DNA of 64,000 bases from Corythoichthys intestinalis (GCF_030265065.1 NC_080405.1:20092501-20156500), one strand, 5' to 3'. Counted from the first letter of the stretch, positions 32,201 through 44,221 are shown. Notes: generated by a model from the letters alone, not told the origin. Translations and numbers: made by a program.

Positions 32201-35200
32201 GTAAACTGTGACCCCATATACCCACAGCCTCAAGAGATCTGATGGACTCAAGAAGTAAGTTACGATTGCATATTACTTTGAAAATTGACCGGATCCACTG
32301 TATTTTTACACAAGTGACTTCCTGTCTGGCCGATCCTACCTAGTATTATTGACGCAGGGGGGCCGCGTCTCGCGTCACATAACAAACTCTGTTCTTTTCG
32401 CGTGCGACGCGTTGAGTGCTTCTGGGACGCATCCAACACGCGGCCACACTGCGACTGGTGTGCATTGCCTGATTGACTTTAACGGCCGCGTTTCACTGAG
32501 TTATCCTGGCGGGACCGTTGACGCGCCGTTGACGTTTCTGGTATGTTACTGGAGTAAGCTAAAATATCAGTTTCTCGGTATTGCAATTACAGCTCTAAAG
32601 TGTGTTACTTTGAGATATACTGGTTTAAAAAAAAATTCTATTGAACAGGATTTTTATTTTTCAAAACATTAGAAACCTGGAACATTAGTATAATGTTAAA
32701 ATAAATGCAGTCCTCTAGGTGGGCCTAAACCCACAGCCACAGCTCAACATTACCACCATCACAACAAAAATAATTGAATTACCGTATTGGCCCGAATATA
32801 AGACTGTGTTTTTTGCATTGAAATAAGAGTGAAAAAGTGGGGGTCGTCTTATATTCGCGGTCTAGACGTTATACCCATTCACGACGCTAGATGGCGCCAG
32901 ATATCATTGAAGCGATGTTCTGTCATGACAGATCTTAGCTACTCTCAAGTTTAACCAGTTTGCATTATTTTATTGCAATGTTTTTCCTTATTCAGATTTG
33001 TTTCAAGACTAGTTATAGTTAGACTTCACTTTGATGGTTAATGCAGTTATTGCAATTTTGTTGTTTTATCACAGTAGATTGGTTTATTTACATATCAAAA
33101 ACCAGAAGCCATTCATTTACGAATGTGATTGCACTTCAGTTTACGTATTTAAATATTCAGATATTAAGATTTGAATGAGGCAAAATAACATGCTTTTTCT
33201 CTCAAATATTAGGAGTGTAACGGTACACAAAAATCTCGGTTCGGTACGTACCTCGGTTTTGAGGTCACGGTTCGGTTCATTTTCGGTACAGTAAGAAAAC
33301 AAAATGCAAAATATAAATGTGCTAGTTGTTTATTACACACTTTTGTGCTTTCAACAATAGGAACATTAGCCTATACGAAGCTTGAATTCTGCTCAAAAAG
33401 TAGCAGGTATTTAAAGATAATCCAACAACAATTTGCCTTTCAGACTTTTCTGAAAGAAAGAAGAAAAAAGAATTCCTGTGCTAAAGAGAAAAGCAATCCC
33501 AATGACCAAGATTTTAACATGTATTTTACAAATGCAATGCCTCAATGAAACATTTTTTTTTTCCTTCTGAACGGTTTTCAAAAGCTTTATTGGTGGATTT
33601 TCTCAAGTTAAAGTTCCACACAGAAATTAATACAATTAATTGCGTAAGCAGGGTGTATTATTTTTATTATTTAATTACAGGTGTTTTAGCCTATTTCAAT
33701 TTATTTCATTTAAATGGGATATTATTCATTTTATTATGTGTTTATATTTTACAAAGGAGATGTAGTATTCATTTATATTGTATATTTTATGTTGTATAAC
33801 TTTAGTTCCTATGTGAATATTAGTTCCTACTTGTTTTGTTGTGGTAGGAGGATTTTGTATTGAACACGGGGCCGTGTTGGTTAATATTATAGCAGAGAAG
33901 ACAGCAGTAAATCAACAAAGACAAGTCAACTGTGCCGCGATCTACCACTCAAGAGATCTGATGGACCCAAAAAGTAGGTTACGATTGCATATTAGTTTGA
34001 AACTCGACCGGATCCACCGTATTTTTACACAAGTGACTTCCGGCCCGATCCTAGCTACCGGTAGTAGTATTGATGCAGGAGGGCCGCGTCTTGCGTCAAA
34101 TAATCAACTCTGCCGTTCTCGTGCGTCGTGTTGAGCCGCTTTTGGGACGCGTCTAACACGCGGCCGCACTGCGACTGGTGTGCATTGGCTGATTGACTTT
34201 AACGCCCGCGTTTCACTGCGTTCTCGCGGCGGCCATGTTGTCGCGCAGTTGACGTTTCTTAACAGTCCTACCGTGTTGGTCCTCATTACAGTAGAGAAGA
34301 CGGAGTAAATATAATCTACACAAAGAAACTGTAACCCGATCGACTCACAGCCTCGAAAAGTAAGGGTTACATTACATTAGAAACTCGTTCGGTACGCCTC
34401 TGTTCCGAACCGAGGACCCCGAACCGAAACGGTTCAATACAAATACATGTACCGTTACACCCTTATCAAATATAGTGTCATAATAATTTGTTTCAGATGT
34501 ACTGCAATTATTTTCCATATAAAAATTCATTTGGTGTTCAAAAAGTCTTTTTTTCAAACTTGAGTCTTGAAAAAGAGGGGGTCGTCTTATAATCAGGGCC
34601 GTCTTATAGTTGGGCTTATACAGTATTTTCCATAAAAAGCACGTGTGTTTGACTCGTATCACGTTTACATGATACACACTCTTTTCTCAACAGATATTTG
34701 TCAGAGAGGAAAAGAAAACACGTTTTACCACCGCTAGACACACTAAACACACTGAAGTTAACTCTCGTAGCTGGTGGGAAACTTTCAAGACAGTGTTTAC
34801 TAACCTTTATTTTTCTATGAATGTGCAATCATGTTGGAGATAGTGACTCCTCGGCAGCCACCCTTCGCAAACATGTTTTACATGTCGGTTGGCCCTCCTC
34901 CGCTAAGTCGCGGCTGTCTAACTTTTCTGTAGCCGAAGTATTCCCATACCAACGATTTCATTTTCTTCGATGGGGAAAACAGCGCAGGAGTTTCACCTCC
35001 TCCGGTTATCGTGTAGCACAGCTGACTCACTGACACTGAGCAACACCCGGTGGGAGAGGGTTGAGCCTTGCAGCTGCAGGCGAGGGATTTCTCCCTTCAT
35101 TTTTGGGACATAAAAAATAGCTAATACCGTAGGGATGGTATGACTGAAAATGTTTGCGGTTTTGAAACCGTAACGTTTTCATACCACGGTATACCATGAA

Positions 35201-38200
35201 ACAGGTAATCGGCACATGTCTAGTGTGAACCATTATCCACTGTAACCACAACCACTACTATACGGCCTGTATGAAGAGCAAGATACTATAAAAATGTATG
35301 ATGTTCAGTGTTGATGGACGTTTAAACCTACGATTTTGTGCCTTCCAAGATGCTTTCAATGCATCTAGCAAAAATAGCTTCAAACGGCTCAGTCACCTGG
35401 GATTTCTGGTTGGGGGAATAGATTGTTTTTAGCATGGGCAATATATGAAGGTGTATATTTTAATTTTGCTTGATGATGCAGAGACATTAAATGGTGACCT
35501 TACCGCAATTTCTTCATGTTTAGAATCGACAAAAGGACCAAGCTGCAAAAAAAAATAAATAAAAAAAACAAAAAAAGAAGGAAAACATGTGAAAACTGAG
35601 TATTTTGCTGGAAAATGTAGGACCGAGGCTTTACCAGTATGCACACATCAGGACGATCCCTTCCAATGACATGAATCAAGTCCAGGAGAGGTTCAAAGTT
35701 CAGGCTGTCAGATGGAGTATAAGGCCCACAAGCCACTAGCACGTTGACCGGCTCTAGAATTGCACCAAAGACAAATTCAGACCATCGTGAAACTGCAAGT
35801 GTTTGAGGTCCATTAATCTTCAACGAAGCAATCAAGAATCTTGAGCATCCTTCCCTTACCTTCATCTGAGTCCATTTTAGCTTCTGATGAATAGAAGGGA
35901 AGTGGGATACCCTGGAAAATACAAAAGTATCAACATGATAAGTGAGATTAGCTCTGTAAAAATGAACTTGATATCACCTTTCATTTTAAGGTTCCCTTTC
36001 ACCACATTCTTCTTATCAGGCTAAAGCAAGATATATTAGGTTGCAAAAGCCCCAGACACCAGTTTTCAATTATTTTAGATGGTTGGATTTCTGATTACGG
36101 TTCGATATTTAATTCCTATGATTAGATCGAATTCAACCTCTAATTTGAATGTGATGGGCTTTGGTCCGGTTGGTGGTATACTTGACACCTTGGGAAATGG
36201 CTGACAATTGTTATGCATTGTAGCATTTTTCTATACCTAGCAATCTAATTGCCTTGTAACATGAAATCACAATGTCACTTGTTGAAGCACGTCAGCTCGC
36301 TCCCATTCAATGTGTGTCACGGCCGCACGTGTACGTTTTGGCAATAAAGACCGAAAACTTCATCCACATGTACGTTTAGCAGGTCCCTTGGCAGCAAGGA
36401 AGTCCCCTGGAATGGACATTTTTTCCCCTCTTCTATTTCTCAAGCCATCCCCACTATCAGAAAATCAGTTGTACTCATAAATACAAGAGGACTGCTGAGC
36501 CATGGTCATTTAAAACCTGTAAATGTATTTATGAGAATGTTGCTTGTCAGCCAATTTGAGTCAAAGGCGTCTGTCAAATTACGTGTCAAACTTAAACCAG
36601 GTCACAGACTCATGTTTATACTAAGCATAAAACAGTGGGGGCTAAAGTGGTTTTGTTGGCAGAGGACCTATAAGGTTTAAACTGTAGCAAACCTCGTAGA
36701 GTTTAGAAACCATCAATTTCCCTCCGGTTGTGTTCATCCCTTCCATTGCCACCACCTGGAGAATGGAAACAGATTGGAAATTAGCGGCGCATTTGTGAAG
36801 ATGGATTTCCACTAAGCATAGGGTGGATATCCTATATGGGATTTTTTTTTTGTTTTGTTTTTGTGAGAGCTCTCGGTCGGACGCTGGCTGAGTCTCCAGA
36901 CCAGTTCCTTGGCATACTCAGTTAGTTTTGGTGGCCCATATAACCTGTTGCACACAGTCTCAGCGCACAGGCAAAGGAGATACCACCGTGCAGTGTATGT
37001 TCTTCAATAACCACAACTATTTGGTGACAATACATTTTAAATTCATTCAAAACTACTAATCCGTAGTTTGAAAAACCTAACCTGGCCAGGAAACAGTGAG
37101 TACTGCTGGAGCTCTGACAGGTCCACACGTACTTGCTGACCACCTTGCTCTTGTCCCGCTTCCAACAAAACAGACTGCGCGTTCAATTTGCCATTACTGT
37201 CACAACACACCTGGCCCAAAACTGACACACTGTCCTAGTAAAAGGACAAATACAACATTAGACACCAATGGATGATGCGACACATTTACACCTGCACAAT
37301 ATATAATGATGGATTGAGTGATAAAAAATCTAAGGCATGTTTTCTAGTTGCTAATATACAGTAAATATGAAAAAGTCATGACATAAAAAAACTAGGATTT
37401 TAAGTGTTTGTTACAATGCTGTACCTGTGCTGGCAGTGAAGCAGGGGAAAACTCCTCAATGTTGTAGTGAGACCTAAGGTCTTCTCCGAGCATCTCAATC
37501 TTGTCTGTCAACACTGAAGGAAAATGCAATTGAGAATAAATCAGTGTGACTATCATGTTAGAACAGTGATTCCTAACCTTGCTAAAAAGGTACCGAACCC
37601 CACAAGTTTACTTTGTGGATTCACTGAACCCTTTGAAATCAGATATTACAGCATTTTTTTTTTCAAATTCAAAACAGATTTATCCAAGCTGGCAATTGCA
37701 ATTTTATAATTTTGGAAATTCGCGTTCAAACTTCTTCTCAGTTTGACAGCATGTTTTTATAAACAGATTAAAATTTGAGACCACAATGCCCATTGGTCTG
37801 TTGTATTCCTTCATACCAAGTGAGAGTCAACCTTCCACTGAACAAACCAGTTCCTCCTCCCATCAGATCGAGGACTAGCAATTAAAAGAAATGGATTAAG
37901 CCTGTAAACTGGGAGGTAACCAGTCCAAAACCTGGCCTAAAAAGCCACTTTACCTAGATTTAATCAGCATACGAAAAAAGCTTTACATTTCTTTACCTTA
38001 TCCAACCCCTGAGACTGACTCACCGAACCACTGGAGTTCAATCGAACCCAGGTTAAGAACCACTGTGTTAGAAAGTTAATTTTAAGATTCTTCAGTGACA
38101 CGTACAGTTTTTGCAGATGAAAAGAATCTACAGTAGTTTGAAATGAACCAATAAAACGAGTAATTTTGATATCAATATTACAAAAGGGCATTGGTTATAA

Positions 38201-39740
38201 CACAAACCATATTGACAAAGGATATTTTTTCAAATACATTTCAACAAGGGGTTGACTCAGTTGAGATACATCGTACAATATAACACTGTCAGGTAAACCT
38301 ATTTTCCTTCCCTCACCATTGCGAATGTCTCGCAGTCTCTGGAACATGTACTTGTAACTGCTGCGGAGGGAATCCTCAGGCCCTTCCAGTAGCTCCAATT
38401 GTAACTCCGCACTGGGAGCTTTCCTCCCAGCCCAACGTGTACCCTGCACTGCCCCAAACGAAACCACCACCTCTCCTTTCCCGCCACGTTGACTATACTT
38501 CTGTGAAGAAGTTGGACTGAAGAGACAAGGACAATTTCTGTAGGCTACAGTTTAGAGGTTGACAGACATCTCAATGCAAGGCATAATTATTAAGTGAAAC
38601 ACACATAAAATGATTAATGTCTTTTGTAACATTTAAAAGATGTCACAGTGCTTTCAACAATCAAAATTGCGTTTCAGAACAGTAGAGAAAACAAGAGGAG
38701 TAGGGAAAAAAAACTCGCGGGCACTGAGGATTCTTCTTCAATGTGGATTAATAATATGTATTGCAGAATACCAGGGAGAAAAGCAGGCAGGAGACAACAG
38801 GACGCCAGGACTGGCCAACAAGGCTGAGCTCCTCTTTGAGTAAGGGTTTTCTGGTGTGGTCAGCACTCGTTTCTGGGAGCCCTACAAAAACAAACAAAAG
38901 TGCACAAACTCAGTGAGCTCATGCAAGGATACAAAATGGACACATCTACTGAACAGTTCTATTTATCAAACAAAAAAATGGGCCACATTTCAGGAAAATA
39001 TTCTGATACTTTGGCATCACTGACGAGCAAAATTTTACTTGCAAAAGACAAAAGTGACAACTAACTTTTGAAGGAGTAGTATAGCAGTCCAGTAGATTAT
39101 CTTCCTCTTCTTCTGCTTTTATTCTGAAGCCAAAATAAATTAAGGTCTGTGATGCATTGGCCTCTCGCCATGTAAATCCAAAAGGTAGAATATGGCGGGA
39201 TGTATAGCTTCAAAAAAAAGGATACATTTCCTGTATTGTGTGAATGTCCCTGGGTCTGTGTCGCTCTTCTGTTTTGGAGCTATGCTTTGATTTATGCCTC
39301 TTATTTAACACCTGCCAAAACAATGAAAAACTGTTCAACATCAACTTAATGATGACGTACCACTTAATAAACATTGTTTACAGATTTATCAATAGTGAAA
39401 TATGTTGGTTGTTGCACGCACCTCGTGTTCAAATTGTTCCAGAGTGTCCACAGAGATTGCCAGTCCATTTTTTGTGGTACTATATGCAACCCATTCTAAA
39501 ACCCATTTGTCTGCATTGATTGCGTTACAAAGACATTGTTCCACCACTGAGGGACACAAGACACACGGTGAACGCGTAAACTGCACAAGTCATTTGTCAG
39601 CCGAAGGAGATAACCAAACAACATAACAGCATAGGTTTAAAACCTTACTTACTTTTTTCTAATGCAGAGTCATCTTCACAAGATATGCAGAACATTTCAA
39701 GTTCAGACTTCAAGTTTTCTGTGGTTACCGTCGGAGACAT
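26264..39740 (-). CDS. pola2: DNA polymerase alpha subunit B (Pola2)
   Basis: Eighteen exons, the same number I recall for human POLA2: 39653-39740, 39422-39546, 39226-39299, 39066-39123, 38772-38881, 38317-38516, 37425-37513, 37082-37234, 36693-36755, 35860-35911, 35635-35753, 35504-35542, 35332-35405, 30333-30435, 30148-30254, 26701-26757, 26490-26616, 26264-26419. They total 1794 nt, 597 residues (human 598), with every phase matching. The N-terminal helical domain starts MSPTVTTENLKSELEMFCIS. Then come the Ser/Thr-Pro linker (TTPENPYSKRSS), the OB-fold (GQVCCDSNGKLN, DLSELQQYSLFPGQ) and the inactive phosphoesterase fold (VLVACGPYTPSDS, RPDVCIL, LVFVPSQRD, SYYPLYPP, GRLTKGQVGGTYGRL, ending AQVVKI). 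The B subunit tethers the catalytic subunit in the primosome that starts DNA synthesis. Introns 13 and 15 are swollen by transposons. Human POLA2 lies in 11q13, like several neighbours here. Confidence 0.97.
26913..27990. mobile_element. Fragment of a hAT-like repeat with a nested MITE
   Basis: The left end, GAGATAGACCGATTATCCGC then GAGTATCGGCGCTG, resembles a common fish hAT terminus, and ATCAGCTCCAAAAAT near 27957-27971 looks like its interior right side, but the right terminus is not present. A second repeat (27331-27872) splits it. It lies in pola2 intron 15. Confidence 0.5.
27331..27872. mobile_element. MITE rich in AATCGAT motifs
   Basis: The left end, AGGTGCAACAATTAATCGAT, and the right end, ATAATCGTTAGTTGCAGGCC, form an imperfect inverted pair, and ATTAATCGAT-type motifs recur inside. 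hAT-like organisation is likely; no clean target duplication was found. Confidence 0.6.
27997..28352. mobile_element. TA-flanked Tc1-type MITE, 356 bp
   Basis: The inverted ends are CAGGTGCAGGCCAGTAAATT and its counterpart AATTTACTGGTCAGCACCTG, flanked by TA on both sides (27995-27996, 28353-28354). There is no transposase. It lies in pola2 intron 15. Confidence 0.88.
28594..29924. mobile_element. hAT-type element, sibling of 20982-22036, with nested Harbinger-like MITE
   Basis: It has the same termini as the kiz intron element (CAGGGGTCGCGTTAACCGAA … TAGCGCAACCTCTG), with the perfect 8-bp duplication GATATGAG at 28586-28593 and 29925-29932. The first 230 bp and last 110 bp match the sibling closely; the middle differs because of the insertion at 28849-29618. 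No intact coding region remains. Confidence 0.92.
28849..29618. mobile_element. PIF/Harbinger-like MITE nested in the hAT element
   Basis: It has good terminal inverted repeats (GGCTACGTTCTACAGGTCTT … AAGACCTGTAGTATGAACGTAGCC, shown in part) bounded by TAA on both sides (28846-28848, 29619-29621). A TWA duplication is the signature of PIF/Harbinger. The 770-bp interior has short ORFs only. It must post-date the host hAT copy. Confidence 0.75.
30535..30945. mobile_element. MITE with CAGATTCCAAAAA-type inverted ends
   Basis: The left end, ACCAGATTCCAAAAATGTTT, and the right end, CAACTTTTTTGGAATCAGAT, are near-reverse complements. This is a common fish Tc1-type MITE family. Exact ends and the target site are blurred. 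It lies in pola2 intron 13. Confidence 0.65.
30946..31456. other. pola2 intron, nothing recognised
   Basis: AT-rich intronic sequence. A short GTACCAGTATGAGATTCTGA motif near 31422-31441 may be the end of an older element interrupted by the repeat that follows. Confidence 0.35.
31457..32552. mobile_element. DNA transposon-like element with GTCAACG-rich inverted ends
   Basis: The left end, ACACACCAGAAACGTCAACG, is mirrored by the right end, GACGTTTCTGGTATGTTAC, and both sides carry GCGTCAACG repeats just inside. The interior (about 31615-32540) recurs within the hAT element at 33210-34465 (about 33396-34255) at roughly 80-85 percent identity by eye. Superfamily is uncertain because no clean target duplication was found; hAT is plausible. 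ORF 31541-31870 has no domain. Confidence 0.65.
32782..34623. mobile_element. TA-flanked MITE (CCGTATTGGCCC family) split by a hAT insertion
   Basis: The left arm 32782-33209 starts CCGTATTGGCCCGAATATAA and the right arm 34466-34623 ends in a decayed version of TTATATTCGGGCC. TA lies on both sides. The same element without the insertion is at 53331-53895, which confirms the boundaries. It lies in pola2 intron 13. Confidence 0.85.
33210..34465. mobile_element. hAT-type element nested in the CCGTATTGG MITE
   Basis: The ends read TAGGAGTGTAACGGTACA and TGTACCGTTACACCCTTA, inverted, with a perfect 8-bp duplication TCAAATAT (33202-33209 and 34466-34473). Subterminal blocks contain GGTTCGGT/ACCGAAC repeats. 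The interior is the same sequence found at 31615-32540. No transposase was recognised. The corresponding empty site is visible at about 53738-53748 in the sibling MITE. Confidence 0.92.
34624..35331. other. pola2 intron with repeat remnants
   Basis: It contains a fragment near 35130-35220 with GGTATGACTGAAAATG and CATACCACGGTATACCATGA, probably the end of another hAT-type repeat. Nothing else could be supported. Confidence 0.4.
35912..36692. other. pola2 intron, nothing recognised
   Basis: Intron between the exons at 36693-36755 and 35860-35911. No exon, repeat ends or regulatory sites were seen. Confidence 0.5.
37514..38316. other. pola2 intron, nothing certain
   Basis: Intron between exons 38317-38516 and 37425-37513. 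A repeat-like stretch around 37560-38070 (GAACCCCACAAGTTTA … GAACCACTG) looks like a decayed interspersed repeat but has no clear ends. Confidence 0.4.
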
Positions 39741-40175
39741 TGTTAGTTCAAACAGCACCGAACGCAATTCTTTGTGGTAATACTTTAGCGGTTAGCAGTT
39801 CCAGACTCGGACGTCATACCAGGGGTCCGACCTTAAGAAATATGCTTATGAATAAATCCTTCAATTGTGTTCTGGGCCCAGACGCTATTCGTTTTCGGTC
39901 AACATTCGAAGGAGACTTTCATTTTACCGCGAAAGCTTGCCTTTGCGCTCCCTCCTTTTCCGGTATTTTTTTTTTCTCTGCGAATCAGACGCATTGTCGC
40001 CCTCTAAAGTTCTGGAGTGAGTACCATATATTCATGCAAACATGAATGGCGTACCGCAGGGGCGTACCGCAAGCAACACGTCACTTTTTCTCATTAACAT
40101 TAATGAGGTTAGCAATTGTTGCTAGGCGGGTCAACCTCCCGTTTGTCCCTAATAGTAAATGCGTGAAAATAGAGC
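39741..40175. promoter_or_regulatory. Probable pola2 promoter, shared spacer with a divergent SAP ORF
   Basis: 435 bp between the pola2 ATG (minus, 39740) and the ATG of the SAP-like ORF (plus, 40176). It is richer in CpG than the neighbourhood (for example TACCGCGAAAGC, GGCGTACCGC). A bidirectional arrangement is possible, but only if the right-hand ORF is expressed. Confidence 0.4.
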
Positions 40176-40349
40176 ATGAACGAGATGTTTACTGAGCTAA
40201 ACCTACCAATTCTGTCCGAAAATGATGTCCCTGGTGCCAAATTCACTGGCAATGATGTGGAAGAACATACAAATGTTCAGTTAAAGAGATGGCTTGAGTG
40301 TCGAGGGCTAAAAAAGACGGAAAAAAGAGCCGACCTGATCCAGAGTTAG
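40176..40349 (+). pseudogene. SAP-like domain ORF, 57 codons, truncated
   Basis: The frame starts MNEMFTELNLPILSENDVPG and ends HTNVQLKRWLECRGLKKTEK-RADLIQS. The second half has the helix-extended-loop-helix pattern of a SAP DNA-binding motif (LKRWLECRGL…R.DLI). A TAG follows where a GT donor or further coding would be expected. Very similar N-termini occur in multi-copy fish proteins of mobile-element origin, as I remember, so it is probably a fragment of such an element rather than a working gene. The minus ORF 40897-41100 nearby may belong to the same element. Confidence 0.5.
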
Positions 40350-41340
40350 CTTTTTTATCGACACATTTTTCTTGTGTGCATTGCCTTACGCGACTGACAA
40401 CGACATTCTCCTGTTTCAACAATCTATCCTTTTCCACCATATGCCCTGTCTTTCTTATATACATTATTGTATCCTCTGGTTGTCTTACGTCTCTGACCGT
40501 TCTTGGGGGCAATTTACATTGCTATTTTGTGTAGCAATTGCAAATGCTACTCTGTGACAGCCAACAAACACTTTAAATTTTTTCATTAACAACAAATCTT
40601 AATTCTATAATTTATATACACTTCCCATTACTAGAGTTGTTTTTGTACAACAGAAGAGGTAACAGTGGCAGTAGATACCATTTTATTTTTTTTTAGGTCA
40701 TTCATTGTCAGACAGAAGCAGCACGGCAAAACGCCACACAAAAAAAAAAAAGTAAAAATATCAAAATCGCTTACCTCTTAGTCCTCTGTAGGACCATGGC
40801 CCCAAACAAATTTTTTACTGCATATTAAATGTGAATGGCTTCACCTTGCTGGCGTTAAACTGATCTTTTGGACGTTCGCGTAAGTTGACCAATTCTTCAC
40901 ATTTTATCCTCCGGGTTTTTGGTTTCGGGAAACGTATGAAGAAAACATCCTTCATATGTCGTAATGTCTAGAGTCGTTTCTACAAGTTCCATAGCAGCAG
41001 TGTTTAATCGGCATGTTCTTTTTTGAAAGATTACCGGAGAGAAAACGCAGAAATAATATGGATTGTATGTGAGGGCGTGTCTATAAAGACCCACTTCCAC
41101 CTTACGATGGTGACGTCACGGTCTAAAAATAGCATTCGTGCGGTACGCTAAACATGAGGAATAATATATATATATATATTTTTTTACATAAAACTCATTG
41201 TCTGTCAGTGATGGTGGTAGACGTCCAATCTATTGTGCTTGAGAGGGGCTGGCAGTGAATGATCACACTGAAAAATGAACATTCGCTGCCAGAACCTCCC
41301 TGTTCAAATGGATTCAACGTCAGTCGTCGTCAATGGCATT
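40350..41340. other. Intergenic, mobile-element-like remnants
   Basis: It contains A/T-runs near 40683-40694 and 40740-40751, a GTGACGTCACGG site near 41110-41121, and a minus ORF ending LVETTLDITTYEGCFLHTFP at 40897-41100 that resembles nothing I can name. It likely continues the element that begins with the SAP ORF. Confidence 0.35.
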
Positions 41341-41349
41341 CATTCATCT

Positions 41350-41690
41350 TCTATGTTGCTTATCAAGAGAGTCACAGGGGTGCTGGAGCTTATCCCAAAT
41401 AACAATGGGCAGTAGGGGCTGGGTACACCCTGAAATGGCTGCGAGCCAATCATCGGGCATAAGGAGACAATGAACCATTCATGCACACACCCATACCAAT
41501 GGACAATTTGGACTGTTCAATCAGCCTACCCTGCATGTTTTTGGGATGTGAGAAGAAACCAGAGTATACGGAGAAAACCGGCGCAGACCCAGTGCGAACA
41601 TGCAAACTCTACACACGGAGGCCAGAGCCCGGGATCTTTGCTCTCAGAACTGTGACGTGGATGACCGCTGTGCCGCTGTCAGTGACATTC
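41350..41690. repeat. Interspersed teleost repeat, same family as 18935-19265
   Basis: It has the same motif order as the other copy: GGGTGCTGGAGCTTATCCCA, GGACAATTTGGACTGTTCAA, CATGTTTTTGGGATGTGAG, GAGAAAACCGGCGCAGACCC, ATGCAAACTCTACACACGGA, ending near a CGCTGTGCCGC segment. The overlapping plus ORFs are by-products. Confidence 0.75.
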
Positions 41691-42093
41691 AATGTGCTGA
41701 CTTAAAACACTCCAGAAATCATGCTGTTGTTGATTGTAATCACCACAAAGGAAGCAATGATATGTACACTACACAAAAAAATAAAGAGAAAAGTAAAGAC
41801 ACACGTTGTAGATCTGAGTTAACGAAATACTATGTGTTCTCTCCATAGCTGAATGCGCTTACAACAAAATCACACAAACATTAACAATGAAAATCAAATG
41901 TATCAAACCATGAAGGTCTGGATTTGGAGTTATGCTCAAAATTAAAGTGGAAAAACACACTACAGGCTGATCCGGTCACAATTCGTCACCGTCATTGATA
42001 AGTGAAGAAAGATAATTTTAAAATGGCAAAAAATATATATAAAATATTAATAATTAATAAGATAATTAATTTCCCACAACACCCCTGATGATT

Positions 42094-44157
42094 TCATGGT
42101 ACTGTGTGTTTCCACAGCACCCCACAGCAGGAATATTCACCAACTGGGTGATGTGACAAGTCTCTATTGTACACATTTGGTTTCGCTTGTAGTTGTTTAA
42201 AACGATAACACAGCTCTGGGGTCATAAGATAAGGAAGATACTGCTGCAAAACAAGAGCGTTGTTTCATTTCATAAGCCAGTCAAAATTTTATTTAGGCTA
42301 AATTAACATTGCGTGTGCATACAGAATATGAATTTGAATAATAGAAAATGTGCTGTGGATTTATTGTCCACGTGTACATGTTGTGGAATGCTTGATTAGT
42401 AAGCTTTTGCTCTTGTATATGCGGTTTGACAAATTTCGAATTCTTAACAAAAGGTTGAACATATTGTTATTCAACAACTGTACATTTAAAAGAACCATGT
42501 ACTGTGTACAAACTATTCTTTAGAAAACTGCTTCTTCAAAATTAAAAAACAAATACTGGTTACCATACTATATATACACATTAAGGGTCAAATTTCTTCT
42601 CTCGAGACCTCAGAACTTTGCAGATGTTCTTCTATCTGTTAAAGTAAAGAAATATAGCACATGCCGCACGTCATCACAATAATATTTACCCCAAATTTAA
42701 CGAGCCTCCTGGGTACCTGAGCGTTATAGCAACGTGTCCTGGGCTTACATCTCCATGATATCACCCTTAGCAAGGCTTCACGGAGAGAGGCGGCCAGCCC
42801 ATGTGTATCGCTCACCTGCACACACATAAATTGGCTGTAATCATCTGGTAAAGTAAAAAATTCCAAAACATTAAAATGTCACCTGCATGCGACTCATGCA
42901 GGCTTGTCTGAAGTTCAGGTTGGTGCTGCAGCTCACAATCTTGATGGACGCGCTGAGAATTACCTCAGCTGCCGAAAGCAGCTTCTCTTGGTCCTTTCCG
43001 CACAAACATACACACACCTTTAGTATCTTAACTATGACAGTAGTTTACTGTGTGTGTGTCAGACTGAACCTGCCTTCTTTCTGCAATCCTGAGCCATCAT
43101 TGTGTTACTTATCTCACTGAGCAGTGCTCCTGTAATTGCACGTCCGTTGTTGTTCAGAATATCCTCCAGGTGGTGCTCAATCAGGGCTTCAGTTACTACG
43201 ATTGAAAAAAAATTGAGGGTAGAGTCATTTCAATGTGAATCCTTAAACTCAATTTCTCCTCATCATCAGAAGCAGTGAGACTGAAAATCTAGTTTTGGGT
43301 TTGCTGCACCAGTCTCTCACCAATGAAGTCCATCAATTGCGATGCAAATGGGTCAGTGTGCTGAAAGAGGAGGAAGATCAAGAGTTTCTGTTTTACGGGC
43401 TGCAAATCTAACTTTTTCTCAGGTTCCTGACAGGTTTCGTCCTCCACAGAGTACACAATTCTGCCTTCATGTAAAGGATCTGCAGAGAATGATCAAAGAC
43501 ATAAAGGAAAAAAACATAAAATCCAAAATACCGGTAGACAACATTAAAGTACACTACAATGCTACTCATTCAGATTACCTGATTGAAATTAAGAAATTAG
43601 ACGGGTGTGAATTTTAGATATATACTGTAACTTTTAAGTGGCGAGATGTGCATATGGCATATCAGCCTTGTATGAAATGTTCCAATATAATATACCATTT
43701 AATACTACTATCAGGCCCAATTTAAGCCTTGTTGCATGTGGGGCACAGATAAAGCCTGCTCAGATCACAGCACAAATATAAAAACAAACTAATCTAGGTG
43801 CCAGCTATTCAATACCGAGAGAATGAATGACCTGGATGAATGAGAATATTCACAGTGTTAATACCGCCACTATCTCTTTGCAATTATATAAACCAAAATA
43901 CTATACAAAAGTGTAACCACAAAAAAAGCACAAAACAGTGGAATGTCCTTTGTATCGTTACCAGGGCGGGGCAGGGTACACGCTCTGCAGTACTAACGGC
44001 AGTCTGGGCACCACGTATGGTATCCCATTCATATAGTACTGATGTGTTCTAAATTTTAACCTTTGCGTTATCACCTCTTTTACCTTAAAAAAAAAAAAAA
44101 AATGAAATGAAATGTTGGTTTTGTTCCTAGAGGGCGCTACACACATTTACGCATATT

Positions 44158-44221
<64 letters not shown>

